A stretch of DNA of 64,000 nucleotides from JAPXRI01 sp033813635. GTDB lineage: Bacteria; Bacillota; Clostridia; Oscillospirales; QAMX01. The notes below the pieces were generated by a model. It was not told the DNA's origin. It worked only from the letters and a program-made list of their open reading frames with translations, and searched no databases. The stretch lies in assembly GCA_033813635.1 (NCBI GenBank), contig JAPXRI010000012.1, positions 3,292 to 67,291 of the forward strand, written 5' to 3'. Shown one piece after another: positions 57,599-64,000 of this stretch (positions are counted from its first letter, which is position 1; each line of letters starts with the position of its first letter). The position numbers were made by a program, and so were the translations under genes.

Positions 57599-58631
57599 TT
57601 TCGATCCCGCTTTCTTCCGCGGCAACGCACTCGCCGAAAATTACGGCGTTTACGCCGTTTTCCCTGAGAACCTCGACGCACAAATCGGCCTCTGTTTTCG
57701 AGACGACCACCGCCATGCCGACGCCCATGTTGAACGTGTTGTACATCTCCCGCTCGCTAATATCGCCCTCGCTCGCGAGGAGCCGGAAGACCGGCGGGAC
57801 CGGAACCGCGTTTTTGTCGAGTCTCGCGCGGACGTTGTCCGGCAGCATGCGGGGGATGTTTTCAAAGAAACCGCCGCCGGTGATATGCGCAGCCCCCTTG
57901 ACCGAGACGCGGCGCATCGCGGCGAGCAGCGGCTTGACGTATATCTCGGTGGGGGTCAAAAGCTCCTCGCCGAGGGTTTTGCCCAGCTCCGGGACGTATT
58001 TTCCGATGTTGTCCGCCGACACAGCGAGAATTTTTCTGATAAGCGAAAAGCCGTTTGAATGTACGCCGGAGGAGGGGAGCGCTACGACGACGTCCCCCGG
58101 GACTATTTTCGAGCAATCCGTTATTTTATCGTAGTCCGCCATGCCGACACAGAAGCCCGCGAGGTCGTACTCGTTTTCCGCGTAGAGCCCGGGCATTTCG
58201 GCGGTTTCGCCGCCGATCAGCGCGCAGCCGGCTTTTATGCAGCCCTCGGATATGCCTTTGACGATGTCGGCGACGCGTTCAGGCCTGTTTTTGCCCACCG
58301 CGACGTAGTCGAGGAAGAAAAGGGGCGCCGCGCCGGCGCAGACCACGTCGTTTGCGCACATGGCCACGCAGTCGATTCCGACCGTGTCGTGCTTGTCCAT
58401 CAGAAACGCGATCTTCAGCTTTGTGCCCACGCCGTCGGTGCCCGAGATCAGCACGGGGCGTTTGATGCCGGAGATATCCGGCTCAAACAACCCGCCGAAG
58501 CCGCCGAGGCCGCCGATCACGCCTTTGGTGAAGGTGCGCGTGACGAACGGCTTCATCAGGTCCACCGCTTTGTAGCCCGCCGTGATGTCGACGCCCGCGT
58601 CCTTATACCTGTCGGAATATGAATTCTTCAT
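57591..58631 (-). CDS. purM: Phosphoribosylformylglycinamidine cyclo-ligase
   Basis: A 346-residue AIR synthetase. It opens SYSDRYKDAGVDITAGYKAV and has the family's SGTDGVGTKLKIAF, GGETAEMPGLY and HITGGGFFENIPRML motifs. AAAAGGAG precedes the ATG. Overlaps purN, as is common in this operon. Confidence 0.97.
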   Translation of the reverse strand: MKNSYSDRYKDAGVDITAGYKAVDLMKPFVTRTFTKGVIGGLGGFGGLFEPDISGIKRPVLISGTDGVGTKLKIAFLMDKHDTVGIDCVAMCANDVVCAGAAPLFFLDYVAVGKNRPERVADIVKGISEGCIKAGCALIGGETAEMPGLYAENEYDLAGFCVGMADYDKITDCSKIVPGDVVVALPSSGVHSNGFSLIRKILAVSADNIGKYVPELGKTLGEELLTPTEIYVKPLLAAMRRVSVKGAAHITGGGFFENIPRMLPDNVRARLDKNAVPVPPVFRLLASEGDISEREMYNTFNMGVGMAVVVSKTEADLCVEVLRENGVNAVIFGECVAAEESGIEIV

Positions 58632-58647
58632 CGTGTTTCTCCTTTTT

Positions 58648-60063
58648 TTAGCTTTTGGGGAGCACCGGGTATTCGCCGCTGAAACAGGAGGTGCAGAGAT
58701 CCAGCGAGCAGCTTTTCGCGATTTCGTCCAGAGCGCTCTGGGAGAGATAGCCGAGCGAGTCGGCGCCGATCGATTCCGCGACCTCCCTGACGGTATTGTT
58801 TGTTGCTATCAGCAAGCTTCTGTCCGGGATATCCGTCCCGTAGTAGCAGGGGGCGATGAACGGCGGGCTTGAGACCCGCATATGGACTTCCAGCGCGCCC
58901 GCATCCCTTATAAGCGAGACGATGTGGGCGCTGGTCGTCCCGCGTACAATCGAATCGTCCACCATTACGACGCGCTTGCCGTAAATCTCGGAGGTGAGCG
59001 CGCTGAGCTTTAAATGGACGGAGTTCTCTCTTTCCCCCTGGGTCGGCTGGATAAAGGTGCGGGTTATATAACGGTTTTTGACAAGACCGACGCCGTAGGG
59101 TATGCCGGAGCGCTTCGCGTAGCCGATCGCGGCGCTTAAGCCCGAATCCGGCACGCCGATAACGATGTCCGCGTCTGCCGGGTGCTCGTCGGCCAGGTGC
59201 GAGCCCATTCTCTGGCGCGCAAGGTCGACCGGCAGGCCGTCGATCACGCTGTCCGGACGGGCAAAGTAGATAAATTCAAACGCGCAGAGGCTTGTCCTCC
59301 GCGTTCGAATCCCGCTGTCAAGGGAGCAGAGCTCCCCGTCCCTGATTACGGCGATCTCCCCGGGTCTGACGTCGCGCATGAACTCGGCGCCGACCGCGCT
59401 GAAAACGCAGGATTCGCTTGAAAACATATACGAATTTTTCAGTCTGCCGATGCAGAGCGGGCGGAAGCCGTGGGGATCCCGAAAGGCTATCATTTTCTGC
59501 GGGCTCATCAGAACCACGGAAAAGGCGCCCTCAAGGTATGCTACCGCGCGAGCGACGGCTTCCTCGGTAGAGGAGGCGTTCAAACGCTCCCTGACGATAA
59601 GGTAGGCGATGATTTCGCTGTCGTTCGTCGTCTGGAAAATGTTTCCCTGCCGCTCCAGCTCGTTCCGGAGCTTCGCGGCGTTGACGAGCCTGCCGTTATA
59701 GGTGAGCGCCATGTTGCCCTTGATATGGGAGATGACAATCGGCTGCGCGTTTGCCCACGTGTTTTGCGAGTACGAAGAATAGCGGACGTGGCCTATCGCC
59801 GCCTCGCCGCGGAGGGAGGAAAGTTTTTTCTCGTTGAAGACCTCGGATACGAGCCCGAGCCCCTTTTCGAGAGATATCACGCCGCGGTCGTTCACGGCGA
59901 TGCCGCAGGCCTCCTGGCCGCGGTGCTGAAGCGCGTAGAGCGCGGTGTGGGTGATGCGCGCGGCGTCAAGCCCGTCCCGGGGGCAGGTACGGACGCCGAA
60001 AACGCCGCACTCCTCGCGCGGCTTATCGGAAATTATGCTGTTACAATCCATGAATCCGTTCAT
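58648..60063 (-). CDS. purF: Amidophosphoribosyltransferase
   Basis: A 471-residue enzyme for the first committed purine step. An 18-residue propeptide precedes the catalytic Cys19 in REECGVFGV, which becomes the N-terminus after self-cleavage. The PRPP-binding loop is VVMVDDSIVRGTTS. Near the C-terminus LCTSCFSGEYP provides [4Fe-4S] cysteines, placing it in the Bacillus-type, oxygen-sensitive group. AAGGAG precedes ATG 60063. Confidence 0.97.
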   Translation of the reverse strand: MNGFMDCNSIISDKPREECGVFGVRTCPRDGLDAARITHTALYALQHRGQEACGIAVNDRGVISLEKGLGLVSEVFNEKKLSSLRGEAAIGHVRYSSYSQNTWANAQPIVISHIKGNMALTYNGRLVNAAKLRNELERQGNIFQTTNDSEIIAYLIVRERLNASSTEEAVARAVAYLEGAFSVVLMSPQKMIAFRDPHGFRPLCIGRLKNSYMFSSESCVFSAVGAEFMRDVRPGEIAVIRDGELCSLDSGIRTRRTSLCAFEFIYFARPDSVIDGLPVDLARQRMGSHLADEHPADADIVIGVPDSGLSAAIGYAKRSGIPYGVGLVKNRYITRTFIQPTQGERENSVHLKLSALTSEIYGKRVVMVDDSIVRGTTSAHIVSLIRDAGALEVHMRVSSPPFIAPCYYGTDIPDRSLLIATNNTVREVAESIGADSLGYLSQSALDEIAKSCSLDLCTSCFSGEYPVLPKS

Positions 60064-60096
60064 TTAGCTCCTTAACGAAGGATAAAATGCCCGAGG

Positions 60097-60963
60097 CTAC
60101 GCTTCTTTGCCGGTCAGCAGCCTGAAGCACTCGGCGTATTTTTCGTATGTGGCGCGCACGACGCTCTCGGGGAGCTCCGGCGCGGGCGTCACACCGTCCA
60201 GTTTGCTTTCTTTGAGCCAGTCGCGGAGGTACTGCTTATCATAGCTTTTCTGGGGCTTGCCGATATGATACCCGTCAAGCGACCAGAAGCGGCTCGAATC
60301 CGGGGTGAGCACCTCGTCGCCCAGTGTCAAGACGCCTTTTTCGTCAAGCCCGAACTCGAACTTCGTATCGGCGATGATCAGACCCTTTGAAAGCGCGTAG
60401 GCTGAGGCCTTGTTGTACAGCTTCAGCGAGCAGTCAACTATCCTATGCGCAAGCTCGGAGCCGAGCTTGTCCTCCATATACCTGAAGCTGACGTTCTCGT
60501 CGTGCCCGGTCTCCGCTTTGGTCGAGGGGGTAAACAGTGGAAAAGGAAATTTCTGGCTCTCGCGCAGATCCTTCGGGAGAGCCGTGCCGTTCACCGTGCC
60601 GTCCTTTTGGTACGAGGACCAGGCGCTCCCGGTGATATAACCTCTGACGATGCACTCGAACGGGAGCATCTTCAGCTTTTTGACAAGCATACCCCTGCCT
60701 CTGACCGACGGATCGGTGTCGAACGGGGCGGGAAAGCTCTTTTCATCCACCGAGATGATATGCCCGGGCATGATGTCCTTAAGATAATCAAACCAAAAAG
60801 CGGACAATTTGTTTAAGATAATGCCCTTGCCGGTAATCGGCGTCGGCATAATCACGTCGAAAGCGGAAATGCGGTCGGTCGTGACAATCAAAAGGCGGTT
60901 CTCGCCCGCGTCGTAGATTTCGCGGACCTTTCCGCTTGATATTTTCTTTATTGCGTCTGCCAT
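60097..60963 (-). CDS. purC: SAICAR synthase
   Basis: A 288-residue ligase joining CAIR and aspartate. It has the longer form with GKVREIYDAGENRLLIVTTD, the SAFDVIMPTPITGKG substrate loop, ECIVRGYITGSAW and LIIADTKFEFG. The length is nearer the yeast-like than the short Bacillus-type PurC. It lies between purE and purF. Confidence 0.96.
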   Translation of the reverse strand: MADAIKKISSGKVREIYDAGENRLLIVTTDRISAFDVIMPTPITGKGIILNKLSAFWFDYLKDIMPGHIISVDEKSFPAPFDTDPSVRGRGMLVKKLKMLPFECIVRGYITGSAWSSYQKDGTVNGTALPKDLRESQKFPFPLFTPSTKAETGHDENVSFRYMEDKLGSELAHRIVDCSLKLYNKASAYALSKGLIIADTKFEFGLDEKGVLTLGDEVLTPDSSRFWSLDGYHIGKPQKSYDKQYLRDWLKESKLDGVTPAPELPESVVRATYEKYAECFRLLTGKEA

Positions 60964-60983
60964 TGTTATCCCGTACCCTTCAA

Positions 60984-61499
60984 TTATTTCATGATTCCGG
61001 CCAGAAGGTCGGCTGCTGCCAGGTCCTTTGCGGCGATTTCGCGCTCCATCGCGCGCTTTGCGTCATCGAGCATGTCCCCGAGGGTGGGGTTGGCGAGGGA
61101 GAGTATCTGAGCCGCGAGGATGGCCGCGTTATCCGCGCCGTCTATCGCGACGGTGGCGACCGGGACGCCTTTAGGCATCTGCACGCTCGACAAAAGCGAG
61201 TCCAGTCCTTCGAGTGCCGACGCTTTGATAGGCACCGCGATGACCGGAAGGGTCGTATACGAAGCGAGAACTCCGGCAAGGTGGGCCGCTTTTCCGGCTG
61301 CGGCGATGATGACGCCGAACCCGTTTTCCCTTGCGTTTGACGCAAACTCGGCCGCCGCTTTCGGAGTTCTGTGTGCGGAGATGATATGAAATTCATACGG
61401 AATATGATAGCTTTCGAGGGTCTTGAAACAGCCCTTCATAACGGTCAAATCACTGTCGGAGCCGAGAACGACCCCGACTTTCAGGATATTTCCTGCCAT
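60984..61499 (-). CDS. purE: N5-carboxyaminoimidazole ribonucleotide mutase
   Basis: A 171-residue PurE with VGVVLGSDSDLTVM, the SAHRTPKA active-site motif and GKAAHLAGVLAS. It interconverts carboxylated AIR forms. ATG 61499 with AAAGGGAA upstream is preferred to the start at 61583, which lies beyond the promoter. No purK lies in the operon, so either the class II route or a distant purK is used. First gene of purE-C-F-M-N-H-D. Confidence 0.96.
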   Translation of the reverse strand: MAGNILKVGVVLGSDSDLTVMKGCFKTLESYHIPYEFHIISAHRTPKAAAEFASNARENGFGVIIAAAGKAAHLAGVLASYTTLPVIAVPIKASALEGLDSLLSSVQMPKGVPVATVAIDGADNAAILAAQILSLANPTLGDMLDDAKRAMEREIAAKDLAAADLLAGIMK

Positions 61500-61541
61500 G
61501 ACACCATTCCCTTTGTGTGAAAAAATGCTCTCATCGCTATA

Positions 61542-61570
61542 ATAATAGCCCAGAGAAGGCGTATTTTCAA
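61542..61570 (-). promoter_or_regulatory. Promoter of the purine operon
   Basis: TTGAAA (61570-61565), 17 bases, TATTAT (61547-61542). The leader is only about 40 bases, too short for a purine riboswitch, so control must be by a protein or absent here. Confidence 0.6.
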
Positions 61571-61678
61571 GCGAAAACGGCAAAATTGGCTATTTTCAGA
61601 AGTTTCAACATGTAAATGGGCGGAAACATGCGTTTAATTAATCGGTATTTTCAATCCGGGTAAACAGCGCCGATATGC

Positions 61679-61707
61679 TTTACAGCAATTAAGCTTTCTG
61701 ATATAAT
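61679..61707 (+). promoter_or_regulatory. Promoter of prfB
   Basis: TTTACA, 17 bases, perfect TATAAT. The leader to prfB is about 120 bases, AT-rich, with only a weak hairpin near 61795. Between 61571 and 61678 nothing is recognised. Confidence 0.65.
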
Positions 61708-61832
61708 ATTAATTGACAAGTTTGTTTTTTATCGGCAAAACGGCTTTATTAGAAGCCGGGCAGGTACTTTTTAACGAAATATTTTAATCTTTACGGGAAA
61801 TCCCGAGAAAAACGAAAGGCACGGTTATCGGC

Positions 61833-62954
61833 TTGATTGAGTTTGACGATTATAAACAGAGGGCAAACGCCCTGTATCCGGTTATCAGGGAAATCTACGA
61901 TGCATTGAACATTGATAAGCAGAAAGAGGAACTCGAGGCTCTGGAGGCGAAGACCTCGGCAGACAACTTCTGGGAAAACATCGAAGCCTCCCAGAAGGTC
62001 TTAAAGCAAATTAAAAAGTGTAAAGACAAAATCAAGCTCGTCTCGGATCTGACGGCGAAGCTCGACGATTTGAGATCGCTTATAATGATCGCGATCGACG
62101 AAAACTCGGATGATCTCGGACCGGAGATACAGGAGGAGCTTTCCAAGCTTGAAAGCGACATGGAAGAGGCCAGACTCGCGGCGATGCTGAACGGCGAGTT
62201 CGACGCGCAGAACGCGATTTTATCGTTCCACGCGGGCGCTGGCGGCACCGAGGCGCAGGATTGGGCGCTGATGCTGTTCCGCATGTACACCCGCTGGGCG
62301 GAGCGGCACGGCTACACGTACAAGGTGCTCAACATGCTCGACGGCGAAGAGGCCGGCATCAAATCCGCGGATATCCTGATAGAGGGCGAAAACGCTTACG
62401 GGTACCTCAAAGGAGAAAACGGCGTCCACAGGCTGGTCAGGATTTCACCGTTCGACGCCTCCGGGAGGCGGCACACCTCATTTGCCGCGGTTGAGGTTAT
62501 ACCGGAAATCGACGACCGGGCCGAGATCGAGATAAAGGATGAGGACCTGAAAATCGACACCTACCGTTCCAGCGGCGCGGGCGGCCAGCACGTGAACAAG
62601 ACCGAGTCCGCAATACGCATTACCCATATCCCTACGGGCATTATCGTCGCCTGCCAGAACGAGCGGAGTCAGCACCAGAACAAAGAAGTCGCAATGCGCA
62701 TGCTGCGCTCCAAGCTCGCCGAGATTAAGGAGCGGGAAAACCTTGAACGGATTGAGGATATCAAGGGTGAACAGAAGCTGATCGAGTGGGGAAGCCAAAT
62801 CCGCTCGTATGTTTTCATGCCCTACACGCTGGTCAAGGACAACAGGACGGACTGCGAGGTCGGAAACGTGGGCGCGGTGATGGACGGTGATATAGACCCG
62901 TTTATCAACGCGTATCTCAGGGCAAGCGCAAACGGAACGCTGAAATCCAAATAA
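61833..62954 (+). CDS. prfB: Peptide chain release factor 2, without programmed frameshift
   Basis: A 373-residue release factor for UGA and UAA. The RF2-type tripeptide SPF is in RISPFDASGRRH and the GGQ catalytic loop is SSGAGGQHVNKTES. The frame is continuous from MIEFDDYKQRANALYPVI through LNIDKQKEELEAL, the region where many prfB genes carry an in-frame UGA and a +1 shift. No such stop is present. The start is TTG 61833 with AAAGG about 13 bases upstream, a weak site. comM follows. Confidence 0.94.
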   Translation: MIEFDDYKQRANALYPVIREIYDALNIDKQKEELEALEAKTSADNFWENIEASQKVLKQIKKCKDKIKLVSDLTAKLDDLRSLIMIAIDENSDDLGPEIQEELSKLESDMEEARLAAMLNGEFDAQNAILSFHAGAGGTEAQDWALMLFRMYTRWAERHGYTYKVLNMLDGEEAGIKSADILIEGENAYGYLKGENGVHRLVRISPFDASGRRHTSFAAVEVIPEIDDRAEIEIKDEDLKIDTYRSSGAGGQHVNKTESAIRITHIPTGIIVACQNERSQHQNKEVAMRMLRSKLAEIKERENLERIEDIKGEQKLIEWGSQIRSYVFMPYTLVKDNRTDCEVGNVGAVMDGDIDPFINAYLRASANGTLKSK

Positions 62955-62985
62955 AAAGAAAAAAGCAAAAGCGGGTGAGCGGGGA

Positions 62986-64000
62986 ATGGTATCACGGGTT
63001 TGGTCCGTCGGGATCATCGGGATCGACGGCTACGCGCTGTCATGCGAATGCGACCTTTCGGGCGGGCTCCCGTCCTTCGACATAGTCGGGCTGCCGGACG
63101 CCGCGGTGAAGGAGTCCAGGGAAAGGGTCAGAGCGGCAATCAAAAACTGCGGCTTTGATTTCCCGATGCGGCGGATTACGGTCAACCTCGCGCCGGCGGA
63201 TACGAGAAAAGCCGGGGCGCTTTACGACCTGCCTATTCTGTTGTCCATTCTTATCGCATCGGGCCAGCTTAACGGCAGCTTCCCGGACACCGTGTTCATC
63301 GGTGAGGTTTCCCTCGACGGAAGGCTCCGGCCGATCAACGGGGCTCTGCCGGCGGCGATCGCCGCTTCTCGCACCGGGGTCAGGAAGATAGTCGTCCCGG
63401 CCGACAACGCAAGCGAAGCCGCACTCGCAAGAGGCGCAAAGGTGATAGGCATAGACTCCGTAACGGAGCTTATAAATATTTTAAAGGGAGAGAGCGAGGA
63501 AAGGGAGACCCTGCCCCCCGGATTTAGCGGGCGCAACCTCTACGGCGTGGATTTCTCGGAGGTCAAGGGACAGGACAACGCGAAGCGTGCGCTCGAAATC
63601 GCGGCGGCGGGAGGGCACAACGTGTTGATGTGCGGTCCTCCTGGCTCGGGCAAGAGCATGCTCGCCAAACGGCTACCGACCATTCTGCCGGAGCTCACGC
63701 ACGCCGAATCCCTCGAGACGACGAAGATATATTCCGTCGCGGGGCTCACCGGCAGAGAAAACCCGTTGGTGCGCACGCGGCCGTTCCGCTCGCCCCACCA
63801 CACCACCTCTGCGATCAGCCTGACGGGCGGCGGGCACGACTTGCACCCGGGCGAGGTGTCCCTCGCGCACAACGGTGTGTTGTTTTTAGACGAGCTAACG
63901 GAGTTTTCCAGGCACACGCTGGATGTGCTCCGTCAGCCCCTTGAGGACGGCGTAGTGACGATATCGCGCGCGACCGGCACGGTAACATACCCTTGCCGGT
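62986..64000 (+). CDS. YifB/ComM-type magnesium-chelatase-like ATPase (partial, runs off the right edge)
   Basis: The first 338 codons are present. The N-terminal ChlI-like domain has DIVGLPDAAVKESRERVRAA and the MRRITVNLAPADTRKAGALY segment. Then follow the Walker A MCGPPGSGKSMLAKRL, the HHTTS motif FRSPHHTTSAISL and the Walker B region GVLFLDELTEF. The family includes ComM, a helicase aiding branch migration in transformation. ATG 62986 follows GGGG. The C-terminus lies outside the window. Confidence 0.93.
   Translation, partial: MVSRVWSVGIIGIDGYALSCECDLSGGLPSFDIVGLPDAAVKESRERVRAAIKNCGFDFPMRRITVNLAPADTRKAGALYDLPILLSILIASGQLNGSFPDTVFIGEVSLDGRLRPINGALPAAIAASRTGVRKIVVPADNASEAALARGAKVIGIDSVTELINILKGESEERETLPPGFSGRNLYGVDFSEVKGQDNAKRALEIAAAGGHNVLMCGPPGSGKSMLAKRLPTILPELTHAESLETTKIYSVAGLTGRENPLVRTRPFRSPHHTTSAISLTGGGHDLHPGEVSLAHNGVLFLDELTEFSRHTLDVLRQPLEDGVVTISRATGTVTYPCR

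Noticed and set aside
61500..61678. Purine riboswitch in front of the purine operon
   Set aside because: The predicted leader is about 40 bases and lacks the conserved purine aptamer core.
1..64000. CRISPR array, rRNA operon, insertion sequence or prophage
   Set aside because: No direct-repeat arrays, rRNA-like stretches, transposase, integrase or phage structural gene cluster were found by eye. The phage-like motif at 32.2 kb is only a small segment inside a larger enzyme-like protein.

Overview
The window looks like chromosomal DNA of an anaerobic Gram-positive Clostridia member, probably from a gut. The evidence is the single-chain clostridial-type PurL, strong AGGAGG-type ribosome binding sites, consensus sigma-A-like promoters, a corrinoid-activator/UroD-family cluster, a glycyl radical enzyme, and several enzymes for host or plant glycans. 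No rRNA, CRISPR array, transposase or phage module is visible. Base composition is GC-rich for a clostridium. The family or genus cannot be fixed from the sequence alone.

Layout. 1-4.3 kb: the start of a YtrA-type GntR regulator with a palindromic operator, then purL. 4.4-9.1 kb: two half-size TauE/SafE membrane proteins, a ferredoxin-ASKHA corrinoid-protein activator and two UroD-family methyltransferase-like proteins. 9.1-14.4 kb: a carbohydrate island (GH127, GH29, GH4) with two gene remnants. 14.5-16.8 kb: nitroreductase, an HTH protein that seems to start at ACG, and an S41-like protein lacking its catalytic serine. 17-24.7 kb: a peptide-type ABC transporter operon (lipoprotein, two permeases, two ATPases, small membrane protein). 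24.7-38.3 kb: OPA-family MFS, htpG, a run of small redox and detoxification genes, a large unrecognised TIM-barrel-like protein, ogt, a GH129-like enzyme, ThuA-like protein and an alpha/beta hydrolase. 38.4-43.7 kb: recA-recX-rimO-pgsA-cysS. 43.7-53 kb: yitT, tRNA-Arg(CCU), tadA, a HAD phosphatase/DnaJ/DUF5685 cluster, an orphan glycyl radical enzyme, argH and a DEAD-box helicase. 53-54 kb: a broken AraC/GGDEF-like regulator. 54-61.5 kb: the purine operon purE-purC-purF-purM-purN-purH-purD. 61.7-64 kb: prfB and the start of a comM/yifB-type ATPase gene.

How the genes work together. The purine operon plus the separate purL covers most of de novo IMP synthesis (purB not seen). GH29, GH4, GH127 and the GH129-like enzyme suggest trimming of fucosylated or mucin-type and arabinose-containing glycans. 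No dedicated sugar transporter lies beside them.

The most unusual system is the ABC transporter at 17-24.7 kb. Its OppC-type permease carries a seven-repeat RCC1-like beta-propeller in the first extracytoplasmic loop, and its OppF-type ATPase carries an insertion of about 185 residues, rich in predicted coiled coil, between Walker A and the Q-loop. The two enlarged subunits in one operon suggest a remodelled transporter with an extra outside sensing or docking domain and an extra cytoplasmic arm.
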